From positions 1 through 64,000 of the forward strand of contig JAGFNW010000001.1 in NCBI GenBank assembly GCA_017592665.1: DNA of 64,000 bases. The letters run 5' to 3'. Every line of letters begins with the position of its first letter. The stretch's first letter is position 1. The stretch comes from Streptosporangiaceae bacterium NEAU-GS5. GTDB lineage: Bacteria > Actinomycetota > Actinomycetes > Streptosporangiales > Streptosporangiaceae. Made by a program: the position numbers and the translations under genes. Positions 29,095-39,100 of the stretch are shown one piece after another. The notes below the pieces were generated by a model. It ran no database searches, was not told where the DNA came from, and was given only the letters and a program-made list of their open reading frames with translations.

Positions 29095-29619
29095 ATGACG
29101 GAGACGAGGGTGCTGATCCTCGGGGTGTTGCTCGACGGTCCGCTGCACGGCTATGAGGTGCGCAAGCGGCTGGAGTCGTGGGGCACCCAATATTGGGCCA
29201 ACGTCGCGTACGGGTCGATCTATCACGCGCTCGCCAAGATGGCCGGAGAAGGACTGCTGGAGGCCGAGGACACGGGCGGCAAGACGGTCTACGGGCTGAC
29301 CGAGGACGGCCGGCGCGAGTTCGACCGGCTGCTCGTGTCCTATTGGGAAGAGGTCAAACCGATCATCGACCCGTTCCAGGTCGCGCTCACGTTCATGGAT
29401 CGGCTGTCCAAGGGCGACCTGCTGTCCCTCATCCGCACCCGCGCCGACTACCTGCGGCTGGGCATCGACGGAGCGGAGCGGGTGATCCAGGCCAAGCATC
29501 GAAACGGCGCGCCCCGGCACATCGACGAGTGCATCCGGCTCACGTCCGAGCAGTTCCGCGCCCAGCTCGCCTGGCTGGAGGCCGCCGTGGAGCGGGTCGA
29601 GAAGGATCAGCTGCCGTAG
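29095..29619 (+). CDS. PadR-family transcriptional regulator
   Basis: 174 residues. Winged helix-turn-helix of the PadR type (VLLDGPLHGYEVRKRLESWG, YGSIYHALAKMAGEGLLEAED, TVYGLTEDGRREFDRLL) and a C-terminal helical Vir-like domain. The start is ATG 29095, since the upstream frame overlaps the operator. It precedes and likely regulates the DrrA/DrrB-like exporter (29695-31419). PadR proteins usually repress exporter genes until a toxic substrate binds. Confidence 0.92.
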   Translation: MTETRVLILGVLLDGPLHGYEVRKRLESWGTQYWANVAYGSIYHALAKMAGEGLLEAEDTGGKTVYGLTEDGRREFDRLLVSYWEEVKPIIDPFQVALTFMDRLSKGDLLSLIRTRADYLRLGIDGAERVIQAKHRNGAPRHIDECIRLTSEQFRAQLAWLEAAVERVEKDQLP

Positions 29620-29694
29620 ATCCGAATAAATGACTTGACCCTCACACCACGTAAGCCCTCAGGCTGTTATCCCCCCCACATTCATGGAGCATTG

Positions 29695-30654
29695 ATGATC
29701 ATCGAAGCGCACGATCTGCGCAAGACGTTCACGGCCAAACGCGGCCGGGGCAAAACCGAGCAGGTGGAAGCGGTCCGCGGGATCGACCTCGCGGTCGAGA
29801 CCGGCGAGATCTTCGCGGCGCTCGGGCCCAACGGGGCCGGCAAGACGACCACCGTGCGGATGCTCGCCACGTTCACCGTCCCCACCTCCGGCTCGGCCAA
29901 GGTCGCAGGGTACGACGTCGTCTCCCAGGCGGCCAAGGTCCGGGAGAGCATCGGATATGTCAGCCAGGCCGGCGGTGTCGACGACAACGCCCCCGGCCTC
30001 GACAGCCTCATCCTGACGGCGAGACTGGCCGGCATGTCGCTGAAGCAGGCCAAGGCCAGGGCGGATGAGCTGCTGACCACGTTCAGCCTGAGCGACATCG
30101 CCAACCGGGAGGCCAAGACCCTGTCCGGGGGCCAGAAGCGACGGTTCGCGCTGGCCATCGGCCTGGTCACCCGGCCGCCGCTGGTCTTCCTCGACGAGCC
30201 GACCACGGGCCTCGACCCGCAGAACCGCGCCAACCTCTGGGACGAGGTGCGCAAGCTCCGCGACGAGGGCACCAGCGTCCTGCTGACCACGCACTACCTC
30301 GACGAGGCCGACGCCCTGTGCGATCGCCTCGTCATCATCGACAACGGCAAGATCGTCGCTGAGGGGACGCCGGGCGAGCTGAAGAAAGAGGTCGCGGGAG
30401 ATGTGGTGACCCTCAAGCTCAAGGGCTCGGACGAGGCGGAGGACGTGCTGAAGGCCCAGCCGTACATCAAGGAGGTCAGGGCCGAAGACGGCCTGCTCCG
30501 CGCCTACCTCGACGACGGCGAGCACGGCCTGCCGATGATGCTGCGCGCCCTCGAGGAGCGCAACCTCACGCTCGAGTCGATCTCCCTCGACCGGGCCACG
30601 CTCGACGACGTCTTCCTCAAGCACACCGGCCGTTCGCTCCGCGACGCCGCCTAG
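29695..30654 (+). CDS. ABC transporter ATP-binding protein (DrrA-like, drug export)
   Basis: 319 residues. Walker A GPNGAGKTTT, signature LSGGQKRR, Walker B LVFLDEPTTGLD, and the C-terminal DRATLDDVFLKHTGRS typical of the DrrA family. It forms an exporter with the ABC-2 permease that starts 15 bases later. Start at ATG 29695 (MIIEAHDL) with GGAG upstream. A possible promoter, TTGACC at 29634-29639, precedes it. Specificity is unknown. Confidence 0.93.
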   Translation: MIIEAHDLRKTFTAKRGRGKTEQVEAVRGIDLAVETGEIFAALGPNGAGKTTTVRMLATFTVPTSGSAKVAGYDVVSQAAKVRESIGYVSQAGGVDDNAPGLDSLILTARLAGMSLKQAKARADELLTTFSLSDIANREAKTLSGGQKRRFALAIGLVTRPPLVFLDEPTTGLDPQNRANLWDEVRKLRDEGTSVLLTTHYLDEADALCDRLVIIDNGKIVAEGTPGELKKEVAGDVVTLKLKGSDEAEDVLKAQPYIKEVRAEDGLLRAYLDDGEHGLPMMLRALEERNLTLESISLDRATLDDVFLKHTGRSLRDAA

Positions 30655-30669
30655 GAGATTGATCCCCCC

Positions 30670-31419
30670 ATGCTTAGACACACGCTTCTGTTCTTCGACT
30701 ACGAGGTCAAGAACCTGCTCCGGCGGCCGATCTGGGCCGTCTTCGGCATCATCCAGCCGGTCATGTACCTGATCTTCTTCGCCCCGCTGCTGCGGACCAC
30801 GGTCCCCGGCGGAAACATGGAGCAGGTCCTGGCCATGTTCACGCCCGGCGCGATGATGATGATCGCCTTGTTCGGGTCGCTCTTCGCCGGCTTCGGCATG
30901 ATCAACGAGACCCGCAACGGGGTGCTGGAACGACTCGCGGTCAGTCCCGCCTGGCGGCCCGGCATCGTCCTCGGCCGCGTCATGAAGGACATGGTCGCGC
31001 TGGTCGTCCAGGCCACGCTGGTCATGCTGCTGGCCCTGTTGCTCGGCCTTCGGATCACGGTGCCGGCGTTCCTGCTCATGCTGCTGCTGATGGCCGCGAC
31101 CGGCATGTTCGCCGCCAGCCTCTCCTACGGCCTGGCCCTCGCCATCCGCGACGAGATGGGCGTCTCGCAGATCGTGCAGTTCTTCGCGCTGCCGCTGACC
31201 CTGCTCGCCGGGCTGTTCCTGCCGGTGAACCTCGGGCCGCAGTGGCTGCAGACGGTCGCCAAGTTCAACCCGCTGTACTACGCGGTGGAGGCCGGACGGT
31301 CGCTGTTCCGCGGCGATCTCGGCGACAGCACGGTCCCTGTGGCGTTCGGGCTGCTGATCGTGCTGGCCGCGATCACGCTGACCTGGTCGATGCGGTCACT
31401 TCGCAGTCTCGCTGGTTAG
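30670..31419 (+). CDS. ABC-2 type transporter permease (DrrB-like)
   Basis: 249 residues with six hydrophobic helices. The N-terminal VMYLIFFAPLL, LFGSLFAGFGMINETRNGVLERLAVSP and C-terminal FALPLTLLAGLFLPVNLGP and FNPLYYAVEAGRSLFRGD are hallmarks of ABC-2 drug exporters. It pairs with the upstream DrrA-like ATPase. Its end overlaps the convergent rpiR gene by 24 bases. Substrate unknown. Confidence 0.92.
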   Translation: MLRHTLLFFDYEVKNLLRRPIWAVFGIIQPVMYLIFFAPLLRTTVPGGNMEQVLAMFTPGAMMMIALFGSLFAGFGMINETRNGVLERLAVSPAWRPGIVLGRVMKDMVALVVQATLVMLLALLLGLRITVPAFLLMLLLMAATGMFAASLSYGLALAIRDEMGVSQIVQFFALPLTLLAGLFLPVNLGPQWLQTVAKFNPLYYAVEAGRSLFRGDLGDSTVPVAFGLLIVLAAITLTWSMRSLRSLAG

Positions 31420-32232
31420 GAACACTCCCGTCTGCTCCGTCATCCGCTCGTAGTCTTCGAGCCTCGCCTGCGTACGCAGCGGCGCCGCGTCGGCCATGGC
31501 CTCGACCAGCGCCATGGCGAGGGCCATCGGCGCCATGTGCGAGTCGAAGACCAGCCGCTCCCCCACCGGGGCGTCGAGCACGACGTCGGCGGGGAGCCGC
31601 GCGTCCGGCCTGTCGGTGATCGCCGCCACCCGGAGGCCGAGGTCGCGGGCCTGTTCCAGGGCCCGTACGGCCTCGGCCGGATAGCGGGGCAGCACGAACG
31701 CCAGCACCCAGCCGGCGCCGGCCCTGCGGGCCGCGTGCAGCCCGTCGAGCAGCTCCGACCCGCCGTGCGCGAGCAGCCGCACGTCCGGGTGGATCCGCCG
31801 CGCGTAGTAGGCGAAGGTGGTGGCGAGCCCGCAGGACACGCGGAGGCCGAGCACGGCGAGCGGCTCCGAGGCGGCAAGCGCCGCGCCGAGGTCGCGCAGT
31901 TCGGCGCCGAGCCCGCCGCCCAGCCGGTCGCGCACCAGCCGCAGATTGCGGATCTCGGCGTCGATGGCCTGCCGCAGCAGCGATGAGCCGGTCGGCTCGT
32001 CGGGCTGGGCCCCGAGCACGAGCGGGCGCAGGGCGTGCCGCAGCTCCGGATAGCCCGCGAAGCCGAGCGCGATGGCGAACCTCGTGACCGACGGCTGGCT
32101 CACCCCGGCCCGCTCGGCCAGCTCGATGCTGGACAGGAAGATCGCTTCCGGCAGGTTCTCGGCAAGATAGTGCGCGATGCGCCGCTGAACGGGAGACAGC
32201 CGTACACCGTCGAGCAGCGCGTCGAGTCCCAT
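31396..32232 (-). CDS. MurR/RpiR-family transcriptional regulator, likely of hut genes
   Basis: 278 residues. N-terminal HTH_6 (LSPVQRRIAHYLAENLPEA, SSIELAERAGVSQPSVTRFA) and a C-terminal SIS domain (LGLRVSCGLATTFAYYARRI, ARRAGAGWVLAFVLPRY, VAAITDRPDARL). It sits 26 bases downstream of hutU on the same strand, so it is likely cotranscribed and may sense a histidine-pathway intermediate through the SIS domain. Start ATG 32232 with GAAGG upstream. Probably binds TGAAT-N6-ATTCA at 24570 and 33907 (inference). Confidence 0.9.
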   Translation of the reverse strand: MGLDALLDGVRLSPVQRRIAHYLAENLPEAIFLSSIELAERAGVSQPSVTRFAIALGFAGYPELRHALRPLVLGAQPDEPTGSSLLRQAIDAEIRNLRLVRDRLGGGLGAELRDLGAALAASEPLAVLGLRVSCGLATTFAYYARRIHPDVRLLAHGGSELLDGLHAARRAGAGWVLAFVLPRYPAEAVRALEQARDLGLRVAAITDRPDARLPADVVLDAPVGERLVFDSHMAPMALAMALVEAMADAAPLRTQARLEDYERMTEQTGVFLTSETAK

Positions 32233-32258
32233 GTCGGCCTTCAACGTCGGCGAGGCGA

Positions 32259-33896
32259 TCAAGCTTCCCGCATGGGTACTCGGACCCGGCGTGCGACGGC
32301 CACCTCGGACGCCTGCGGGTATCCGGCGTCCACGTGCCGGATCACGCCCATGCCCGGGTCGTTGGTCAGCACACGATTCAGCTTCTCGCGGGCGAGGTCG
32401 GTGCCGTCCGCGACGGTGACCTGGCCGGCGTGGATGGACCGGCCGATGCCGACGCCGCCGCCGTGGTGGATGGAGACCCACGACGCGCCGGAGGCCACGT
32501 TGACCATGGCGTTCAGCAGCGGCCAGTCGGCGATCGCGTCGGAGCCGTCGAGCATGGACTCGGTCTCCCGATAGGGCGAGGCGACGCTGCCGCAATCGAG
32601 GTGGTCGCGCCCGATCACGACGGGGGCCTTGAGCTCGCCCGAGGCGACCATGTCGTTGAAGCGCTCCCCGGCCCGGTCGCGCTCGCCGTAGCCGAGCCAG
32701 CAGATCCGCGCCGGCAGCCCCTGGAAGCGCACCCTCTCTTCGGCCATCCGAATCCAGCGGGCCAGCGGCTCGTTGTCGGGGAACAGGTCGAGCACGGCGC
32801 GGTCGGTCGCGGCGATGTCGGCCGGGTCGCCGGAGAGGGCCGCCCACCGGAAGGGGCCCTTGCCCTCGCAGAACAGCGGCCGGATGTAGGCCGGCACGAA
32901 CCCCGGGAACTCGAACGCCCGGGAGAATCCGCCCTTTTCGGCTTCCGCCCGGATCGAGTTCCCGTAGTCGAACACCTCGGCGCCGGCGTCCTTGAATCCG
33001 ACCATGGCCGCCACGTGCTCGGCCATCGCCTCGCGCGCGGCCGTGGTGAACCCGGCCGGATCCTTCTCCCGCGCCTTGGCCATGTCGGTGTGCTGGATGC
33101 CGAGCGGCAGGTACATCAGGGGGTCGTGGGCCGAGGTCTGGTCGGTCACGATGTCGATCTCCGCGCCCCGGCGCAGCAGCTCGGGCACCGCGTACGCGGC
33201 GTTGGCCTCCACGCCGATCGACAGCGGCCGGCGCTGGTCGCGGGCCTCGTAGGCCATGCGAAGGGCCTCGTTCAAGGTCTCGGCCCGCACGTCGAGGTAG
33301 CGGTGGCCGAGCCGGCGGTCGATGCTCCGCGGGTCGCAGTCGAGGCAGATGGCCACGCCGCCGTTCATGGTCACCGCGAGCGGCTGCGCGCCGCCCATCC
33401 CGCCGAGGCCGGCGGTCAGCGTGATCGTGCCGGCCAGCGAGCCGCCGAAGCGCTTGGCCGCCACCGCGGCGAAGGTCTCGTACGTGCCCTGGAGGATGCC
33501 CTGGGTGCCGATGTAGATCCACGAACCGGCCGTCATCTGGCCGTACATGGTGAGGCCGGCCGCTTCCAGCCGCCGGAACTCCTCCCAGGACGCCCAGTCG
33601 GGCACCAGGTTGGAGTTGGCGATCAGCACGCGGGGCGCCCACTCGTGGGTGCGCATCACCCCGACCGGGCGTCCCGACTGGACCAGGAGGGTCTCATCGG
33701 CCTCGAGGGTCGTGAGCGTACGGATGATCGCGTGGAAGGACGGCCAGTCACGGGCGGCCTTGCCGGAGCCGCCGTAGACCACGAGCTCGGCCGGATGCTC
33801 GGCGACCTCAGGGTCGAGGTTGTTCTGAATCATCCGGAGGGCCGCCTCCTGGGGCCATCCCTTCGCCGTGAGCGTGGTTCCGCGTGGCGCGTGCAT
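32259..33896 (-). CDS. hutU: Urocanate hydratase
   Basis: 545 residues, standard length. NAD-binding segment [59 protein letters not shown] and the late [16 protein letters not shown] are characteristic. It converts urocanate to 4-imidazolone-5-propanoate, the substrate of HutI in the other block. Start ATG 33896 with AGGAGG. A TGAAT-N6-ATTCA palindrome precedes the ribosome site. hutH is not in the window. Confidence 0.97.
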   Translation of the reverse strand: MHAPRGTTLTAKGWPQEAALRMIQNNLDPEVAEHPAELVVYGGSGKAARDWPSFHAIIRTLTTLEADETLLVQSGRPVGVMRTHEWAPRVLIANSNLVPDWASWEEFRRLEAAGLTMYGQMTAGSWIYIGTQGILQGTYETFAAVAAKRFGGSLAGTITLTAGLGGMGGAQPLAVTMNGGVAICLDCDPRSIDRRLGHRYLDVRAETLNEALRMAYEARDQRRPLSIGVEANAAYAVPELLRRGAEIDIVTDQTSAHDPLMYLPLGIQHTDMAKAREKDPAGFTTAAREAMAEHVAAMVGFKDAGAEVFDYGNSIRAEAEKGGFSRAFEFPGFVPAYIRPLFCEGKGPFRWAALSGDPADIAATDRAVLDLFPDNEPLARWIRMAEERVRFQGLPARICWLGYGERDRAGERFNDMVASGELKAPVVIGRDHLDCGSVASPYRETESMLDGSDAIADWPLLNAMVNVASGASWVSIHHGGGVGIGRSIHAGQVTVADGTDLAREKLNRVLTNDPGMGVIRHVDAGYPQASEVAVARRVRVPMREA

Positions 33897-33906
33897 GGGA
33901 TCCTCC

Positions 33907-33922
33907 TGAATGAAAACATTCA
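33907..33922 (-). promoter_or_regulatory. Candidate hut operator before hutU (TGAAT-N6-ATTCA)
   Basis: TGAATGAAAACATTCA, a perfect 6-base-arm palindrome overlapping the upstream edge of the hutU ribosome site. It shares the arms with the site at 24570-24585. Bound protein is presumably the RpiR-type regulator encoded after hutU. Confidence 0.72.
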
Positions 33923-34126
33923 CGCCGGTCACTCGAAGGATACATAGCCCTAAATGGAGGGGCTGGGGCACCTCGGACCGGATACCCGCCGAGGTGCCCC
34001 GCCTTCACCGCTTTGTCCCGTACGCGGCCGCACGCACGCGAAGTCAACGAGAACCGGCAGTGGCGAAGGAGAGGCTCCGCATAGGCGAATTCCCCGTTCT
34101 GCCCTGCGGCCAACCTCAAGATCGAA

Positions 34127-36019
34127 TCAGGAGATCACCAGGAATTGGGTGGCCGCCAGTTCGCGGTAGAGATCGTCGCCGTCGACCAGCTCGGCGTGCG
34201 TGCCGGATGCCCTGACCTGCCCGGCCTCCATGACGATGATCCGGTCGGCGCTGGTGACCGTGGACAGCCGGTGCGCGATGACCAGGACCGTCGTCTGCGC
34301 GGCCACCTCCGCGATCACCTGGCGGAGCCGCAGCTCGTTCATGGCGTCGAGCTGTGAGGTGACCTCGTCGAGCAGCAGCAGGCGGGGGCGGCGCAGCAGG
34401 GCGCGGGCGATGGCCACCCGCTGCCGCTCGCCGCCGGACAGCAGGACGCCGCGATGGCCGACCGCCGTCTCCAGCCCTTCGGGCAGCCGGGCGACCAGGT
34501 CGTCGAGGCGGGTCTTGCGCAGTGCCTCCTGGATCTCGTCCTCCGTGACGCCGGGCGCGGCGAAGGTGAGGTTCTCGCGCAACGAGCCGGACAGCACCGG
34601 GGCGTCCTGCTCGACGTAGCCGACCGCGGCGCGGAGCTCGGCGAGCGGCCACTCCCCGATGGGGCGGCCGCCGATCTCGATGCCGCCCTCCACCGGCTCG
34701 TAGAAGCGCTCGATCAGGGCGAACACCGTCGACTTCCCGGCCCCCGAGAGCCCCACCAGGGCCGTCATCCCGCCCGCCGGCACCTCGAACGTCACGTGGT
34801 CGTGCACGATCGGCCGGTCGTCGCCGTAGCGGAAGACGACGTCGTGGAAGGCGACCCCGACCGGCGGCCCGGCCGGGGCGGGGGCGTTGGCCTCCGGCTC
34901 GGCCGGCAGGTCGGAGATCTCCCGGATGCGGGTGATGGCGGCCAGGCCGTTCTGCAGCATGGTGATGCTCTGCACCAGCTGCCCGAGCGGAGCGACCAGA
35001 TAGAAGACGTAGAGCAGGAAGGCGACCAGGGTGGCGATCGGCAGTTCGCCCGAGGCGACCCGCGCGCCGCCGACCGCGAGCACGCCGAGGAAGGCCAGCT
35101 GTACGACCATCCACGCGGTGATGCCCGCGGCCGACTGCCACATGGCCGCCGAAACCCCGCGGTCGCGCGCCTGCTGGGCCGCCTCATTGACGGCCGCGGT
35201 CTCCCTGCTCTCCGCGCCGCTGGCCTTGACCGTACGGAACGCCTGGAGAGACCGGTCGAGCCGCGAGGACATCTCACCCAGGGCGACCTGGGCGGCCAGC
35301 GAGTACTTACGGATCCTCGGGAAGATCGACAGGTTGATCAGCACGGCCACGGCGATCACGCCGAGCACCACGACCAGCATCAGCCAGTCGAGCACGGCCA
35401 TCAGGACCAGCGCGCCGCCGAACATGAACGCCGAGCTGACGGCGTTGACCAGGGCGTCCGTGCACACCGCGCGGAGCAGGGTGGTGTCGGAGTTGACCCG
35501 GGACAGCAGATCGCCCGGCTTCATCCGGTCGACGTCGGGGACCCGTAACCGCAGCATGTGGCTGACCAGGCCCGTGCGCGCGCCGAGCACGATGGTCTCG
35601 CCCATCCGCTGCAGGACGAACCTGCTGGCCGTGGAGACCACCGCGCCGAGGACCACGGCCGCGGTGATGGCCAGCACGGGGGCGACCAGTGACTGGCCGC
35701 GCCCGAAGGCGTCGATCACCTGACGGGCCAGCAGCGGCATGGCCAGGCCACCGGCGCTGCCGACCAGCCCGAGCAGGCCACCGAGGACCAGCGTGCCGCG
35801 ATGTGGTCTTATCTGATCCAGCAGCATCCGCCAGGAGGCCCGGCCCGTCAGCTGCTTCAGGTCGATCGGTCCGCGCCGCCCGCGCGGACCTCTGCCACCT
35901 TCACCCGCGCCCGTCTCCTCGGTCGCCTCTATGCCCACCGCACCCCCCGAGTCGCTCTGCCATCCGCCTCCAGTCAACCCCGTGGAGGAGCCAAGTGCGC
36001 TGGTTGATGAATGTTTCAT
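34127..36019 (-). CDS. ABC multidrug exporter half-transporter (fused membrane and ATPase domains)
   Basis: 630 residues. A Ser/Gly-rich cytoplasmic N-terminus, then six membrane helices (LVLGGLLGLVGSAGGLAM to LLYVFYLVAPLGQLV), Walker A GLSGAGKSTV, Q-loop, signature LSGGERQRV, Walker B LLLLDEVTSQLDAM and H-loop AHRLSTV. This is the MdlB/MsbA type. ATG 36019 (MKHSST) is preferred, with GGAAA before it; a TTG five codons upstream is possible. It is divergent from the GH48 gene across 143 bases. Substrate unknown. Confidence 0.9.
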   Translation of the reverse strand: MKHSSTSALGSSTGLTGGGWQSDSGGAVGIEATEETGAGEGGRGPRGRRGPIDLKQLTGRASWRMLLDQIRPHRGTLVLGGLLGLVGSAGGLAMPLLARQVIDAFGRGQSLVAPVLAITAAVVLGAVVSTASRFVLQRMGETIVLGARTGLVSHMLRLRVPDVDRMKPGDLLSRVNSDTTLLRAVCTDALVNAVSSAFMFGGALVLMAVLDWLMLVVVLGVIAVAVLINLSIFPRIRKYSLAAQVALGEMSSRLDRSLQAFRTVKASGAESRETAAVNEAAQQARDRGVSAAMWQSAAGITAWMVVQLAFLGVLAVGGARVASGELPIATLVAFLLYVFYLVAPLGQLVQSITMLQNGLAAITRIREISDLPAEPEANAPAPAGPPVGVAFHDVVFRYGDDRPIVHDHVTFEVPAGGMTALVGLSGAGKSTVFALIERFYEPVEGGIEIGGRPIGEWPLAELRAAVGYVEQDAPVLSGSLRENLTFAAPGVTEDEIQEALRKTRLDDLVARLPEGLETAVGHRGVLLSGGERQRVAIARALLRRPRLLLLDEVTSQLDAMNELRLRQVIAEVAAQTTVLVIAHRLSTVTSADRIIVMEAGQVRASGTHAELVDGDDLYRELAATQFLVIS

Positions 36020-36107
36020 CGGTTTTCCGGCCAAAAGCCGATTCCACGAGCAAAAATCCGTAGCCCACCGGCAATGTTCTGTACACGCCGTCGAAACGCA
36101 CGGACTA

Positions 36108-36121
36108 TGGGAGCGCTCCCA
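36108..36121 (+). promoter_or_regulatory. CelR/CebR operator upstream of the GH48 cellulase gene
   Basis: A perfect 14-base palindrome, TGGGAGCGCTCCCA, 41 bases before the GH48 ATG. This is the established operator of the LacI-type cellulose regulator CelR/CebR in actinomycetes, which is released by cellobiose. No other complete copy was seen in the window. Confidence 0.93.
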
Positions 36122-36162
36122 CCCCTATTGAGAGCCGTCCACCCCCACTTTCCCCCTGGGAG

Positions 36163-39100
36163 ATGAGCAGCTTGAGATTAACGTCCTGGCGAAGAAGGCT
36201 GACGGTCGTGGCGACCGCACTCGCCTCGGCCTTGGCCCTCGTCACCGTATCCAACCTTCCCGCCGCGCACGCGGCCGTGTCCTGCTCGGCGTCGTACGCC
36301 AAGTCATGGGACAACAACGGCGGCGGCTTCGGCGGCCTGATCACGGTCACCAACTCCGGTGATCCGATCACGGCATGGACGCTGACTTTCACCTTCCCGG
36401 GTAACCAGCGGATCCAGAACGGTTGGGACGGCAACTACACGCAGGCGACCGGCAGCGCCGTCGTCACCGTCACGAACGCCTCGTACAACGGCAGCAAGGG
36501 CACCGGCGCCACCTGGACCACCGGGTTCAACGGCTCCTACACCGGAACCAACAACAACCCGTCCAGCGTCAGCTGCACCGGCACAGGCACCGGCGGCGGC
36601 ACCGACACGCAGGCTCCGACCGCTCCGAGCAACCTGGCGGCCTCCGGCACCACCGCCACCAGCACCAACCTGACCTGGACCGCCTCGACGGACAACGTCG
36701 GCGTCGCCGGATACGACATCCTGCGCGCCCCCGGCGCCACCGGCGGCACCTTCGCCGTCGTCGGCACCTCGACGACCCCGTCGTTCGCGGCCACCGGGCT
36801 GACCGCGGGCGCAACGTTCCGCTTCCAGGTCCGGGCCCGCGACGCGGCCGGCAACCTGTCCGCGGTGTCCAACACCGTGACGGTCACCACCATGGGCGGC
36901 ACCGACACGCAGGCCCCGACGGCCCCGACGAACCTCGCCGCCTCCGGGATCACCACCACCAGCATCACGCTGACATGGGCCGCCTCGACCGACAACGTCG
37001 GCGTCACCGGCTATGACGTGCTGCGCGCCCCCGGCACCACCGGCGGCACCTTCGCCGTCGTCGGCACGGCCACCAACGCGACGTTCACCGACACGGGTCT
37101 GACCGCGAACACCACGTTCCGCTACCAGGTCCGCGCGCGTGACGCGGCGGGCAACCTGTCCGCGGTGTCCAACACGGTGACGGCCACCACGTCGGCCACC
37201 ACCGACACCCAGGCGCCGACCACGCCGAGCGGCCTGGCCGCCTCCGGCACCACGTCGTCCAGCACCAACCTGGCCTGGACCGCGTCGACCGACAACGTCG
37301 GCGTCACCGGCTACGACATCCTGCGCGCACCCGGCACCACCGGCGGGACCTTCGCCGTCGTCGGCACTTCGACGACCGCGTCGTTCACCGACGGATCGCT
37401 GTCGGCCAGCACCACTTACCGCTTCCAGGTGCGGGCCAAGGACGCGGCCGGAAACCTGTCGGCGGTGTCCAACACGGTGACGGTCACCACCCAGGAGGGC
37501 ACGACCAACACCTACCTCCAGGAGTTCATGACCCAGTACAACAAGATCAAGGACCCGGCCAACGGGTACTTCTCGCCGGAAGGCGTCCCGTACCACTCGG
37601 TCGAGACGCTGATGGTCGAGGCCCCCGACCACGGACACGAGACCACCTCCGAGGCGTTCAGCTTCTGGATGTGGCTGGAGGCGCAGTTCGGCCGCGCCAC
37701 CGGCAACTGGGCTCCGTTCAACAACTCGTGGGCGATCACCGAGCAGTTCATCATTCCGACCGCCGCCGGCCAGCCCGGCGCGCAGGCGCAGTACAACGCG
37801 AGCGACCCGGCCGACTTCGCGCCCGAGCGGCCGCAGCCGAGCCAGTACCCGGTCACGCTGAACGCCTCCGTGGTCGACGGCAACGACCCACTCGCCGGCG
37901 AACTGCAGACCACCTACGGCAACCGCCTCATGTACGGCATGCACTGGCTGATCGACGTCGACGACGTCTACGGCTACGGCACCGGACGCGGCGCGAGCCT
38001 CAGCGAATGTGGCGACAACACCAAGCGCGTCACCTACATCAACACCTACCAGCGTGGCCCGCAGGAGTCGGTCTGGGAGACCATCCCGCATCCGTCCTGT
38101 GAGACGCAGCGGTTCGGCCAGTCCGGCCAGGGCTTCCCGCCGCTGTTCATCTCGGGCAGCGCGGCGGCCCAGTGGCGTTACACCGACGCTCCTGACGCCG
38201 ACGCCCGCGCCGTCCAGGCCGCTTACTGGGCGCTGACCTGGGCCACCGCTCAGGGCAACCAGTCGCAGGTCTCCGCGAGCGTGGCCAAGGCCGCGAAGAT
38301 GGGTGACTTCCTGCGGTACTCGTTCTACGACAAGTACTTCAAGAACCCCGGATGCACCTCGCAGAGCTGCACCCCCGGCAGCGGCAAGAGCAGCTCGTCG
38401 TCGATGCTGACCTGGTACTACGCCTGGGGTGGCGACCTGCAGAACCAGTGGGCGTGGCGGATCGGCTCCAGCTCCTGGCACCAGGGCTACCAGAACCCGC
38501 TCGCCGCGTGGGCGCTGTCCACCGCGGGTCCGACGGCGCTGCGCCCGCAGTCGCCGACCGCGGGAGCCGACTGGGCCACCAGCCTCACCCGGCAGCTCGA
38601 CGCGTACCTGTGGCTGCAGTCGGCCGAAGGCGCGATCGCCGGTGGCGCGACCAACAGCTTCAACGGCGACTACTCGGCGCCGCCCGCGGGCACGCCGACC
38701 TTCTTCGGCTGGTCGTACGACTTCCAGCCGGTCTTCCACGACCCGCCGAGCAACCGCTGGTTCGGTTTCCAGGCGTGGTCGCTGGAGCGCGTGGCCGAGT
38801 ACTACTGGGTCACCAACGACGCGAAGGCCAAGGCGATCCTCGACAAGTGGACCGCGTGGGCCATCGGTCAGACCACCTGTTCGACGACGACGGGCACGTA
38901 CACCTTCCCGTCGGACATGAACTGGTCCGGCGCTCCGGCCGGCAACTACAGCGGCGCGGCCGGCGGCCCGCCCGCCAACCCCGGCCTCCACGTCACGGTC
39001 ACCAGCACGACCAACGACGTGGGCGTCGGCGCGGCGTACGCCCGCCTGCTCAGCTGGTACGCGGCCAAGTCCGGCAGCACGACGGCCAAGGCCACCGCCA

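Noticed and set aside
32233-33642. Fusion of the RpiR-type frame to a long upstream segment
   Set aside because: The upstream part is the antiparallel-frame shadow of hutU; a start with GAAGG exists at 32232.
36008-36017. GATGA/TCATC palindrome near the ABC exporter start
   Set aside because: It is in the coding start, only five bases per arm, and looks like chance.
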